A stretch of DNA of 64,000 nt from Thermoproteota archaeon (lineage in GTDB: Archaea > Thermoproteota > Korarchaeia > Korarchaeales > Korarchaeaceae). Location of the stretch: the NCBI GenBank assembly GCA_027491555.1, contig JAOZGN010000019.1:1-64000 (forward strand). Direction: 5' to 3'. This document shows positions 25,801 through 33,747 of this stretch, piece by piece (positions within the stretch are counted from its first letter, which is position 1; each line of letters starts with the position of its first letter). Made by a program: the position numbers and the translations under genes. Below the pieces are notes generated by a model. That model made no database searches and was not told the origin of the DNA. It saw only the letters and a list, made by a program, of their open reading frames with translations.

Positions 25801-25805
25801 AATAG
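25796..25805 (+). promoter_or_regulatory. TATA box of the S30e-Nop5-fibrillarin operon
   Basis: ATTAAAATAG overlaps the TAA stop of the DUF460 gene and is positioned to start transcription near 25826, 13 nt before the S30e ATG, leaving room for the GGGAGGG Shine-Dalgarno sequence. Confidence 0.6.
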
Positions 25806-25838
25806 GACGAATCAGAGAACTCATCGGGAGGGATGTGA

Positions 25839-26006
25839 ATGCCCAGAGGAACTCACGGTGCGCTCAACAAGGCGGGTAAGGTTCGATCGCTGACCCCGAA
25901 GGTAGAGGCTAGGCCGAGGAGGTCCCCTGTACCTAGGGTCAGGATAAAGTCTCTCTACAGGAAGAGGTACATCCTTGGGAGGAAGCCCGGTCAGAATCCC
26001 TTCTGA
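25839..26006 (+). CDS. rps30e: Ribosomal protein S30e
   Basis: This 55-residue, very basic protein reads MPRGTHGALNKAGKVRSLTP at the N-terminus and ends KPGQNPF, matching the THGSLTKAGKVRSQTP pattern of S30e. The ATG follows GGGAGGGATGTGA. S30e is found in TACK archaea and eukaryotes but not in most Euryarchaeota. It is followed after 22 bp by Nop5. Confidence 0.92.
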   Translation: MPRGTHGALNKAGKVRSLTPKVEARPRRSPVPRVRIKSLYRKRYILGRKPGQNPF

Positions 26007-26028
26007 GCATTAGGGCCGGGCGGTTCTC

Positions 26029-27177
26029 TTGAAGGTTCACGTCGTTGCCCACCCGTTTGGCATCCTCCTCTTAGACGAAGACGGGAACACGCTCTTCTAC
26101 TCGGTATTCTCCTCGCCTGAGGATGCGGGTGAGTCGCTCTACCTCCTGAGCATGGGTAAGCCGTTCCCCCAGATCGAGGAGGTTCGGGCGGCCCTGGAGG
26201 GCATAGGAGATGAGATAGAAGAGGTTGTGGTCGCATCTAGCGAGCTTGCCTCCTCGTTAGGCTACTCAGGACGCGTGATCGTTGACCTGAACTCCCCGGT
26301 CGCCAAGACGGTGAGGGAGAGGGCCCTCCAGTTCGCCAAGGAGATGGGCTTCCAAGGCGACAGAAGAGAGTACAACTCTTACGTCACTCAGGTGGGCATC
26401 GAGGTCAGCAGAAGGCGCATCAAAGACGACCTGTCCCAGAAGGACAACTTGATCATCAGGGCTATAGACTACGTCGACCATCTCAACAAGTCCCTCAACG
26501 TGCTTATACCGGCCATCAGGGAATGGTACTCAATATACTTCCCGGAGCTCGACGCGTTAGTTGAGGATCACTACACCTACGCAATGATTGCAGCCGAGCT
26601 GACATCTCGGGAAAGGATCACGGAGGAGGCGCTCAAGAGGATCGGTGTGGACAGAGCGCTCGCTGAGAGAGTGGTGGAGGCGGCGAGAAGCTCAATCGGC
26701 GCCGATCTCTCCGACGAGGACCTCAATGTGATAGCAACAGTAGCGAGGAGGTGGGTGAGGCTCTACGAGACGAGGGAGCAGGTTGAGGATTACATAGAAG
26801 ACCTCATGCGTCAGGTGGCGCCGAACCTTTCCGTCGTGGTGTCTCCGCTGGTAGGTGCTAGGCTAATAGCCATCGCCGGCGGATTGAGGCGGCTGGCATC
26901 CCTCCCGGCAAGCTCGATTCAAATTCTGGGAGCCCAGAAGGCCATCTTCCTTCACCTTACCAGGGGCACGAGGCCACCGAAGCACGGCGTCCTGTTCCAA
27001 GCCAAGGAGGTCAGGACCGCCCCCAAGAAACTCAGAGGTAAGATTGCCAGACTGCTGGCCTCCAAGATAGCGATAGCCGCCAGAATAGACGCGTTTGGAA
27101 GGGGTAGGTTCGTGGGAGACAGGCTGCGGGCTGAGATCGACCGCCGACTGGCGGAGCTGAGGGGTGGTAAGAGATGA
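26029..27177 (+). CDS. C/D box RNP protein Nop5 (Nop56/58)
   Basis: The 382-residue protein has an N-terminal fibrillarin-binding domain, a coiled coil and the NOP domain with MIAAELTSRERI, VSPLVGARLIAIAGGLRRLASLPASSIQILGAQKAIF (in parts, about 268-303) and a basic C-terminus. It bridges L7Ae-bound guide RNA to fibrillarin for 2'-O-methylation. The TTG start overlaps nothing upstream. Its stop overlaps the fibrillarin ATG by 4 bp. Confidence 0.96.
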   Translation: MKVHVVAHPFGILLLDEDGNTLFYSVFSSPEDAGESLYLLSMGKPFPQIEEVRAALEGIGDEIEEVVVASSELASSLGYSGRVIVDLNSPVAKTVRERALQFAKEMGFQGDRREYNSYVTQVGIEVSRRRIKDDLSQKDNLIIRAIDYVDHLNKSLNVLIPAIREWYSIYFPELDALVEDHYTYAMIAAELTSRERITEEALKRIGVDRALAERVVEAARSSIGADLSDEDLNVIATVARRWVRLYETREQVEDYIEDLMRQVAPNLSVVVSPLVGARLIAIAGGLRRLASLPASSIQILGAQKAIFLHLTRGTRPPKHGVLFQAKEVRTAPKKLRGKIARLLASKIAIAARIDAFGRGRFVGDRLRAEIDRRLAELRGGKR

Positions 27178-27866
27178 GCAGGGGGCCAAGAGTCTCTCCG
27201 CATAAGAGCTTTAAGGGCGTCTTCTGGATCCAAGACGGACGCCGGAGGAATCTAGCCACGCTGAACCTCGTTCCCGGGTTCAAGAGCTACGATGAGGTCA
27301 GCGTGGTTGTGAATGGAAAGGAATATCGGATCTGGCCCCCGCGGAGGTCGAAGCCCGCCGCGGCCATACTCAACGGCCTCAAGAACCTCCCTATTAGACC
27401 CGGGAGCCGCATACTCTACCTGGGGATAGCGTCTGGGACGACCGCCTCCCACTTCAGCGATATAGTGGGGGAGAAGGGGGTCATCTACGGCGTCGAGATC
27501 TCCCAGAGGGTGCTCAGGGAACTCCTTCCGGTAGCCAAGGCGAGGCGGAACATCGTGCCAATCCTGGCCTCGGCCAGAAGGCCGGAGGAGTACGCTCACA
27601 TCGTCGAGATGGTGGATGTCCTGTACGTCGACGTGGCCCAGCCGGACCAGGCGGAGATCTTGCTCAAGAACGCGGATGTCTACTTGAGGAGGGGCGGTCA
27701 CGCGCTGATCGCCGTGAAGGCGAGCAGCATCGATGTGACCCTGCCCCCGAAGAAGGTCTACAGGCTAGTGGAGGATAGGCTCACACGCGCAGGGTTGAAG
27801 GTCCTAGAAAGAGTAGACCTCGCGCCCTTCGATCCGAAGCACGCCATGATAGTGGCCCAGAAGTGA
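27174..27866 (+). CDS. flpA: Fibrillarin, rRNA/tRNA 2'-O-methyltransferase
   Basis: The 230-residue protein has the fibrillarin Rossmann fold with the SAM-binding segment ILYLGIASGTTASHFSD (about 78-94), VYGVE-like IYGVEISQ and the DVLYVDVAQPDQ strand. It methylates ribose 2'-OH groups at sites chosen by C/D guide RNAs. The ATG overlaps the Nop5 stop, the standard Nop5-fibrillarin pair. There is no N-terminal RGG domain, as expected for archaea. Confidence 0.97.
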   Translation: MSRGPRVSPHKSFKGVFWIQDGRRRNLATLNLVPGFKSYDEVSVVVNGKEYRIWPPRRSKPAAAILNGLKNLPIRPGSRILYLGIASGTTASHFSDIVGEKGVIYGVEISQRVLRELLPVAKARRNIVPILASARRPEEYAHIVEMVDVLYVDVAQPDQAEILLKNADVYLRRGGHALIAVKASSIDVTLPPKKVYRLVEDRLTRAGLKVLERVDLAPFDPKHAMIVAQK

Positions 27867-27886
27867 GGCTGAATCTGGCGGTCGAG

Positions 27887-28429
27887 CTATCCGCCTCTCG
27901 CGAGCCTCATAACCTCGTTTACTAGGATGTCCGCAACCCGCTCAGCTTCCCCGCGCCTGACCCATATCACCCTCACGTCGTTCCTCTTCAACATATCTCG
28001 AAGGAATGGTAGGTCGTAGAATGGAGCTGTCCCTATTAGTGGGACACCAGAGTCTAGCAGCCTCACCACGAGGGCCTTGAAGCGGTCGCTGAACAATTCC
28101 ATCTTCCCTATCTCATCAACGAGCGCCACGTCAGCCGAGAGGGCGGCCTCCAGGGCCGGGATGGCAACTCGCTCGAAGAGCTCGATGGAGACGCCATACT
28201 TCGAGACCCTTATCTCCGAGGGAATGTCCACGTGGGCAAACGTCACTCTCCTCCCGGTCGCCAGGTCTACCACCTCAAAGCCAACTCGCGAGCGGCCCTC
28301 CCTCACCTCGGGGGTCACGATGCCAGCCACCCTGAGTCCTGCTTCTAACAGCCTTCGCCTTGCGATCTGGGCGGCCGTAGATTTTCCAGAGCCAGGCCTG
28401 CCCCTCAAAATGAAGTTTTTTACTGCCAA
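27887..28429 (-). CDS. THEP1-type nucleoside triphosphatase
   Basis: The 180-residue P-loop protein has Walker A GRPGSGKST (about 10-18), VAGIVTPEVREG and the Walker B VALVDEIGKMEL (about 102-113), as in thermophilic THEP1/DUF265 NTPases related to human NTPCR. It hydrolyses NTPs in vitro in its family; the cellular role is unknown. It starts at TTG 28429 with GAGGGGCTCT upstream and is divergent from Trm1, with 17 bp between start codons. Confidence 0.9.
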   Translation of the reverse strand: MAVKNFILRGRPGSGKSTAAQIARRRLLEAGLRVAGIVTPEVREGRSRVGFEVVDLATGRRVTFAHVDIPSEIRVSKYGVSIELFERVAIPALEAALSADVALVDEIGKMELFSDRFKALVVRLLDSGVPLIGTAPFYDLPFLRDMLKRNDVRVIWVRRGEAERVADILVNEVMRLARGG

Positions 28430-28446
28430 AGAGCCCCTCGGGACTG

Positions 28447-29637
28447 GTGGAGCGGGGCAGAATAACGGTTTCGCTTGTGGAGTATGAGGAGGGCGCTGTG
28501 AGATTCTACGCCTCAGACCTTGAGGAGCTGGAGAGGTTGGGGCTGGCGTACACCAAGGCCCGCGTCTTCTATAACCCCGACATGAGGTCCAACAGGGACA
28601 TAGCGGTTGCCGTCACCTCTCTGCTGGGTGAGGATGCCATCGCTGCTGACGTTATGGCTGCCTCAGGAGTGAGGGCGCTGAGGCTCGCGGCGGAGGCTGG
28701 CGCAACCGTGGTCGCCAACGACAAGAACCCGCTGGCATATCACGCAATAAGGCTGGGGATAAGGAGGAACGGGCTCGAGGGCTCCGTCGACGCCTGGCTC
28801 ATGGATGCGAACCTGGCTTCTCTCTCGCTCAGGGAAGGCGGGGGGGTTGATTACCTCGATGTGGATCCCTTTGGGACGCCCTCACCCTTCCTGTGGGCGG
28901 CCGTCAGGGCAGTCAGGGTTGGGGGCGTCTTGGCCGTGACCGCGACGGATACGCCGGTACTCTATGGGGTATATCCTGACAAGCTGTTCCGGGTCTACTT
29001 CGCCCACGGGAGCAAGACGGAGTTCCACAAGGAGGCAGGTCTCAGGATCCTGGCGGCATACGTGGCGAGGGTGGCTGCGGTCTACGACCTCGCCGTGAGG
29101 CCCGTGCTGGCTCACGCCACCAGACATTACGCTAGGGTTTACTTTGAGGTTGAGAGGGGCGCCACGAGGGCCTCTGAGTCCCTGAGGACGATGCTCGGGT
29201 GGGTGTCCTACTGCAACAGCTGCGGCTGGAGGAGAGTCTACAGGGGGAGGGACCCTCCCAAGGATGGCGCCTGCCCCCAGTGCGACTCGGAACTCCGACT
29301 GATCGGGCCCCTCTGGGTTGGAGACATTCTGGATGAAGGTCTCGTGAGATCAGTTCTCAAGAAGTTGGATGAGAGCCCCTGGGCCTCTCAGGAGGCTAGG
29401 CAGATAGTCAGAGCCCTTTCTGAGGAGCTCGGGATGCCTCCCCTGTACTACGACTTGGACTTCCTGGCGAGCCGGAGGAAGCTGCCCTCGCCAAGCCCTC
29501 GGGCCGCGGTGGAGGTGCTGAGGTCCCGCGGATTCAAGGCAAGCCTCGTTCACTGTGAGAAGAAGTCAATCAAGACGGACGCCTCGCTCAGTGAGATCGT
29601 GGAGGTCGTCAAGGATCTCGTAGGAGGTAGGTCGTGA
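28447..29637 (+). CDS. trm1: tRNA (guanine26-N2)-dimethyltransferase Trm1
   Basis: The 396-residue protein shows Trm1 landmarks: FYNPDMRSNRDIAVAV (about 39-54), DVMAASGVRALRLA (SAM motif I), YLDVDPFGTPSPFL (about 136-149) and a C-terminal zinc site with CNSC and CPQC (about 257-278). It dimethylates G26 of tRNAs. It starts at GTG 28447. The 3' end overlaps convergently by 29 bp with a small Cys-cluster gene. Confidence 0.96.
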   Translation: MERGRITVSLVEYEEGAVRFYASDLEELERLGLAYTKARVFYNPDMRSNRDIAVAVTSLLGEDAIAADVMAASGVRALRLAAEAGATVVANDKNPLAYHAIRLGIRRNGLEGSVDAWLMDANLASLSLREGGGVDYLDVDPFGTPSPFLWAAVRAVRVGGVLAVTATDTPVLYGVYPDKLFRVYFAHGSKTEFHKEAGLRILAAYVARVAAVYDLAVRPVLAHATRHYARVYFEVERGATRASESLRTMLGWVSYCNSCGWRRVYRGRDPPKDGACPQCDSELRLIGPLWVGDILDEGLVRSVLKKLDESPWASQEARQIVRALSEELGMPPLYYDLDFLASRRKLPSPSPRAAVEVLRSRGFKASLVHCEKKSIKTDASLSEIVEVVKDLVGGRS

Positions 29638-29785
29638 GTTTCCCGCACTCCAGCGCCGCTGAGTCGTAGCACCTTCCAAGATTCTGGCACTTGGTGCAGG
29701 GGAGAGATAAGAGCCTCTCGACCAGATCCAGCAGGCTCTGCTCAGACCGCGCAGCGTTTGCCGTCCGCTTTGACTTAGCGGGCAT
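29609..29785 (-). CDS. 58-residue Cys-cluster protein, unrecognised
   Basis: The frame from ATG 29785 encodes a basic N-terminus (MPAKSKRTANAARSEQ), an amphipathic helix (SLLDLVERLLSL) and a four-cysteine motif, C30-x2-C33-x5-C39-x7-C47, followed by GKLTTYLL. The spacing resembles the iron-sulfur tail of RPC34/TFIIE-alpha-like transcription proteins, but without a winged-helix domain. Zinc binding is equally possible. The ATG has AGGTAGGG upstream and lies 16 bp after the Gar1 stop, so it may be cotranscribed with S8e and Gar1. The regular Cys spacing and gene order argue for a real gene; function unknown. Confidence 0.6.
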   Translation of the reverse strand: MPAKSKRTANAARSEQSLLDLVERLLSLPCTKCQNLGRCYDSAALECGKLTTYLLRDP

Positions 29786-29801
29786 CCCTACCTCGGGAGG
29801 T

Positions 29802-30080
29802 CTACCCGCTGTTCCTTAATTTCCTTGCCAAGAGGCTCGGCGGCTCCACGAGGTAGAGCCTCTTACCCACGTAGCTCTTCGCCTCGTCGAGGGGGATCGT
29901 CACCTTGACCAAGAAGAACGGCGCCTGAACCGGGCCAATCACGTCCCGAACCACGCCGACCAGACGGAGCTCCTCGTCCACGACCTTCAGGTCTTTGGGG
30001 TCGTACTCCACGGGCCCCCCGTATCTCACGAGGAAGTTTCGCGAGTTTGTAAGCTTCTCAACCACTCCAATAGGCCTCAC
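29802..30080 (-). CDS. gar1: H/ACA RNP protein Gar1
   Basis: The 92-residue protein has the Gar1 beta-barrel core: MRPIGVVEKLT, LVGVVRDVIGPVQAPFFLVKV (in two parts, about 40-60) and VGKRLYLVEPP. Gar1 binds Cbf5 and regulates substrate turnover in pseudouridylation RNPs. It starts at GTG 30080, 38 bp after S8e. In many archaea TFB follows Gar1; here a small Cys-cluster gene follows. Confidence 0.88.
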   Translation of the reverse strand: MRPIGVVEKLTNSRNFLVRYGGPVEYDPKDLKVVDEELRLVGVVRDVIGPVQAPFFLVKVTIPLDEAKSYVGKRLYLVEPPSLLARKLRNSG

Positions 30081-30117
30081 GCGAGCCCTGTCAAGAGATG
30101 AGGGGAGAGGCCTCCGC

Positions 30118-30525
30118 TCACGAGGCAGACTGCTCCTCCTCCATTAGGACAGCGTTTATCACGCCGTGCTGCCCCGGGCTGGAGGTCACCCTAGCGAGGC
30201 CCAGCTCGGTCCTGATTATCGCTCCTCGAGTTATGATCTTAGACCTCTTGAACACCTTGCTGGCAGGATTGTCAACGACGTCCAAGATCCTGACCTTCTT
30301 CGTTCCCTCCCCAGGTACCACGACGTTGGCATAGCTGTCGCTCAGCAGCCTGAGCTTATAGTTCCCTCCCATGGCTCTGATGAACTTAAGTCGCCTCTCT
30401 CCGATCTTCGTGAGGGCTGGGAACCTTCCTATCTCCCTCTTCCTCTTCTTACGAGTCTTCCTGATCTTCCCTCCTGTCGGAGTTCTCCCGCGAATGGCCA
30501 CGGGTCCGTGGTAGTAGTGAGGCAC
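30118..30525 (-). CDS. rps8e: Ribosomal protein S8e
   Basis: The 135-residue basic protein contains [25 protein letters not shown] sequence at the N-terminus and [21 protein letters not shown] and [13 protein letters not shown] towards the C-terminus, diagnostic of S8e. The GTG start follows GGGAGGTCG. The promoter is the TTATTTAAC element shared with the divergent membrane protein gene. Confidence 0.96.
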   Translation of the reverse strand: MPHYYHGPVAIRGRTPTGGKIRKTRKKRKREIGRFPALTKIGERRLKFIRAMGGNYKLRLLSDSYANVVVPGEGTKKVRILDVVDNPASKVFKRSKIITRGAIIRTELGLARVTSSPGQHGVINAVLMEEEQSAS

Positions 30526-30561
30526 TGATTCACGACCTCCCGGGTGCCGGCCTACCCTCGG

Positions 30562-30570
30562 TTAAATAAG
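30562..30570. promoter_or_regulatory. TATA box shared by S8e and the divergent membrane protein gene
   Basis: TTAAATAAG on the plus strand reads CTTATTTAA on the minus strand. Its midpoint lies about 23 nt before TTG 30589 (leaderless to the right) and about 41 nt before the S8e GTG, leaving a short leader with GGGAGGTCG. Confidence 0.55.
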
Positions 30571-30588
30571 CATACCGCTGGCGTGGGC

Positions 30589-31440
30589 TTGACTGAATGG
30601 AGGGTTGAGGCGTTGGGTGAGGGTGAGGCGAAGAGGCGCGCACTGGGGCTGGTCTTGGATCTCGTGGTGCTGTCCGTTGCCGTGGGGGTGGCCTACGCGG
30701 CCGTCACCCCTAGGGACAGGTACTTCGACATCAGGGGCGCCAACATGGTGGGCATAGCCGCCACCTATCACAGCTCGGCCTCCCGCGGGTACGCCGTGGA
30801 ACTCGAGGTCGAGGGAGCCTGGTACGCCGGAGGATCCTTCAAGGCGAGTGGCAGGGTCGTGTACGCGGACAGCAAGAGGCTGGTTCTCTTCGATCCCCAG
30901 AAAGGGATCTTAGTGCTCTCGGACGAGTTTGACAGGCCCTACGTCGACGGGGTTCCCAGCAGAATACTCATGAGGATAGAGCGGCCGAGGGGTGTGGCTA
31001 GAATCGATGCCCTAATCCCAAGCGGTACATTGGAACCGAACTCCCTCGAGTCGCTCTGCGCGGCCCTCACGCGGTTCGAGGGTGTTGAGGCCTGCCTGGT
31101 GTCGGCGACGGTTGCGGTGTGGATGGGAGAGTCCAACGTGACGATCCCAGCCAGCCTGATTCAGGACATGGCAGCGGGCCGAAGGGGGATTATAGAAGTC
31201 GAGACGGCCGGGAATGAGATCCTCATCAAGATGAGATTTGTGCCCGTCGAAGACTCTTCGGCCCTGCTCAAGGGGATCGTCGAGGTTCTCGGGAGGGAGG
31301 GAGTCGACGTGAAGGGGCTCATATCGGGCCCCACTCAGCTTACTGTGCTCACCGATCCCACGAGGGTGGACGCAGACGCTGTTGGTGAGGCGCTGCGGGA
31401 GGTTGGGGCCGAGAGAGTCAAGATGCGGTGGGAGGGGTGA
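30589..31440 (+). CDS. Membrane-anchored protein, paralogue 1 of 2, unknown function
   Basis: The 283-residue protein has a short charged N-terminus, one transmembrane helix (LVLDLVVLSVAVGVAYAAV, about 21-39) and a large outside domain of about 240 residues with beta strands and one NVT sequon. The C-terminus (about 200-283) looks like two ferredoxin-like alpha/beta repeats. TTG 30589 is chosen since the TATA box lies about 23 nt upstream. The next gene is a paralogue sharing the anchor, an RGY segment and overall plan, so the pair arose by duplication. I recognise no family. Confidence 0.75.
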   Translation: MTEWRVEALGEGEAKRRALGLVLDLVVLSVAVGVAYAAVTPRDRYFDIRGANMVGIAATYHSSASRGYAVELEVEGAWYAGGSFKASGRVVYADSKRLVLFDPQKGILVLSDEFDRPYVDGVPSRILMRIERPRGVARIDALIPSGTLEPNSLESLCAALTRFEGVEACLVSATVAVWMGESNVTIPASLIQDMAAGRRGIIEVETAGNEILIKMRFVPVEDSSALLKGIVEVLGREGVDVKGLISGPTQLTVLTDPTRVDADAVGEALREVGAERVKMRWEG

Positions 31441-31450
31441 GGTGGTCGCC

Positions 31451-32311
31451 GTGGAGTCAGAGAGAGTTCTAAAGCTCTTGGGAGTCGCGCTAGACATCCT
31501 CGTCGTGACGGCGGCCGTGGGGGTCGCCTACATGAAGGTGAACTCCCACTCCTACTACAGCGGAGACGTGAGGAGCGGCCAGTCCGCCGCGTACATAGCC
31601 AACTTCTACCGGTCCAGGGGGTACTCACTCAGAGGGGGGATACTGGGCGTTCACGTCAATGGGACGCTGATAAACTCCACGGGATTCGTCCTAGACTCTG
31701 CCAGGGCGACCATATACTTCAGCGCCGGCGGGGACGTGTTCCTAGTCTACTCCTCCGATCAGAAGGTTAAGGATCCGCTTCCGCAGGAGGTAGACCCCCT
31801 CAGGCTCACCCTCAAAGTTGACAGAGACGTAGACAGGCTCCTGGTGAGCCTAGACCCGCTCTGGACCGAGGGATTAGACGACCTGCTCGCCAAGGTGGGG
31901 GAGGTCGTGAACGCTGTGTCGGATGCTGGTGTGGACTACGAGGTGTTCGTGTCCTTCAAGCTGCACGGTGGCGGCCTCTCTGAGGCGATAAGAAGGAACG
32001 AGGTTCCAATATACTGGCTCCAGAGTGAGGTTAATGAGGAGTGTTCCGGCCTTTTCCTCTTCGTTGGCTCCACGGTGGCGCCATTCTACCTTGTGGTAGA
32101 GAACATGAACTGGAGGGATCTCGCGAAGCTTGACTCCATCTTGAGGACTTGGCTGCCAGCAGACGCGCATGAGATGCTGGCATATGACGTCAGGGTCAAG
32201 GTTGTCTTCGATAGACCCCCAACCACGGAGGAGAAGACTACCATATACGGAGCCGTGTCCTCGCTGGAGGGAGTTCGCTACGCCAAGTTCATGGTCGAGT
32301 TCAAGGGATAG
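31451..32311 (+). CDS. Membrane-anchored protein, paralogue 2 of 2, unknown function
   Basis: The 286-residue protein repeats the plan of the upstream gene: anchor helix LGVALDILVVTAAVGVAYM (about 10-28), a YRSRGYSLRGG segment matching SSASRGYAVEL, a beta-rich domain with NGT and NST sequons, and a ferredoxin-like end (VRVKVVFDRPP to AKFMVEFKG). GTG 31451 has GGTGAGGTGG 5 bp upstream and begins 10 bp after the previous stop, so the two are translated from one mRNA. It has no enzymatic motif that I can see. Confidence 0.75.
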   Translation: MESERVLKLLGVALDILVVTAAVGVAYMKVNSHSYYSGDVRSGQSAAYIANFYRSRGYSLRGGILGVHVNGTLINSTGFVLDSARATIYFSAGGDVFLVYSSDQKVKDPLPQEVDPLRLTLKVDRDVDRLLVSLDPLWTEGLDDLLAKVGEVVNAVSDAGVDYEVFVSFKLHGGGLSEAIRRNEVPIYWLQSEVNEECSGLFLFVGSTVAPFYLVVENMNWRDLAKLDSILRTWLPADAHEMLAYDVRVKVVFDRPPTTEEKTTIYGAVSSLEGVRYAKFMVEFKG

Positions 32312-32325
32312 TGGAGGTGAGGTCG

Positions 32326-33717
32326 GTGAGCTTTACTTGGAAGGCCATTAAGATCCTCGTCAAGCTTGAGATGGCAATTGGAAGGTTCCTCGCGGAGATT
32401 CTGATGTCCGTGACGCCCTCAGGGGGCAGGGGTAGGATCGGCGAGGATGCGGGGGTCTTATGGGTTCCGACCTCGCTTCGCAAGATCTTTTCCTTCGTCA
32501 ACAAACTCTCCGACCACCTCGTCGAGGGTGCGGCCTCGAGCCTCACCCTCAGACCGCTCGTGGTGGTCACTAGAAGATACGGGATGGCCTCTCCCGTGTT
32601 GGCCGTCCCGCTGGCTTACGCAGCCTACCTTGCGCTGGCGCTCGTAAGCCCCCTGCCGATAGTCGACCTCAGGGTGTGGGTTGCGGCCATCGCGCTGTGG
32701 ACCGCAGCCGTGGCGGCCTACTCACTGGGCGCGAGGGCGGCGATCTCGAGAGGTCCGGGCGTCGCGGTCATACGGCTGAGCCACGAAGGACTCCTTCATT
32801 TCTCCCTTCCTCTGCTCGTAGCCGGCGGCGCGGGGCTCATGGTGAACTACCTGCGGCTTGGGGCCATTCCCCTTCTCTACCCAGAACTGAGGAGACATGA
32901 CGCGTTCTGGATGATCAGCTACGACATGTACCTCCTCGGCCTGTCTGCCCTCGTTGCGTGGCTGTCCTCGAGGGTCCGGCGGGATGGGTCGGTTCGAAGG
33001 GAGGACGCCCTTATCGTCTGCGCCGGCCTAATGGGGATTTCCCTCGCTCTTACGTTCCCGTCAGGATTCAGGCTGGATGTGGTGGTCGCCCTGGGAACAT
33101 TGGTCGTCGCCATGTGGCTCGGAGGCCTCATCAAGGTAAGACATGTCCTCGCCTACCTGGCGGTTCCCGGCCTCCTGCTGTTCACCTTCCAGAAGGTCAT
33201 CCTGATGGCGAGGGCCGGCCTCACCGGCGACGCCTACTACGTCCTCGTCAGCAGGGCCGGCTTTACCCTATACTCTCTGACGCTGGTTCTGAAGGCTTAC
33301 TCGCCCTGGGGAATGACCTACGGCGTGCTCCTGTTCATCAACCCGCTGCTGACCATGCTCGGAATTCCGAGGCCGCTCGTAGGCGCGCTGACGGGTGAGG
33401 CCGTCGTGGGCCTGCCGGTCGCCTATACGACCTCCATGGTGGGGCCCATCTGGATAGATTTCGGTGCCTTCGGCGTCGTGGCGGTTCCCCTGGTCCTTGG
33501 GGCGATAGCGGGCGGCGTGCTCAGGTTGGCTCGTTCGGGAGACTCCGCGGCGAAGGTGCTCTACCCCATACTCCTCAGCGCCAGCCTGGTCTGGATTGAG
33601 TCGGGGCCCGTTCACCCCTACCTCTACTCATTCTTCGCGCCGGCATTGGTCCTGGTTGTGTCCAGCATGCTCCGCGATAGAGCAAGGAGGGGACAGGTCT
33701 CTGCGATGGGTAAATGA
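32326..33717 (+). CDS. Polytopic membrane protein, possible oligosaccharide repeat-unit polymerase
   Basis: The 463-residue protein has an N-terminal amphipathic region of about 95 residues and then roughly ten to twelve transmembrane helices. The loop after LMVNYLRLGAIPLL, the GDAYYVLVSRAGFTLYSLTL segment and the TTSMVGPIWIDFGAFGVVAV segment are like archaeal Wzy-type oligosaccharide repeat-unit polymerases (R-G-Y/T-P-D-G pattern). GTG 32326 is preceded by GGAGGTGAGG; GTG 32311 is also open. It follows the paralogous anchored proteins with short spacing and probably works with them at the membrane. The polymerase assignment is tentative. Confidence 0.65.
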   Translation: MSFTWKAIKILVKLEMAIGRFLAEILMSVTPSGGRGRIGEDAGVLWVPTSLRKIFSFVNKLSDHLVEGAASSLTLRPLVVVTRRYGMASPVLAVPLAYAAYLALALVSPLPIVDLRVWVAAIALWTAAVAAYSLGARAAISRGPGVAVIRLSHEGLLHFSLPLLVAGGAGLMVNYLRLGAIPLLYPELRRHDAFWMISYDMYLLGLSALVAWLSSRVRRDGSVRREDALIVCAGLMGISLALTFPSGFRLDVVVALGTLVVAMWLGGLIKVRHVLAYLAVPGLLLFTFQKVILMARAGLTGDAYYVLVSRAGFTLYSLTLVLKAYSPWGMTYGVLLFINPLLTMLGIPRPLVGALTGEAVVGLPVAYTTSMVGPIWIDFGAFGVVAVPLVLGAIAGGVLRLARSGDSAAKVLYPILLSASLVWIESGPVHPYLYSFFAPALVLVVSSMLRDRARRGQVSAMGK

Positions 33718-33747
33718 ACAAGAGAAAAAGGGTTTAGGAGAGAGAGC

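Noticed and set aside
29638..29801. Apparent non-coding gap between Trm1 and Gar1
   Set aside because: Most of it is the 58-residue Cys-cluster gene on the minus strand, so no RNA gene is needed to explain it.
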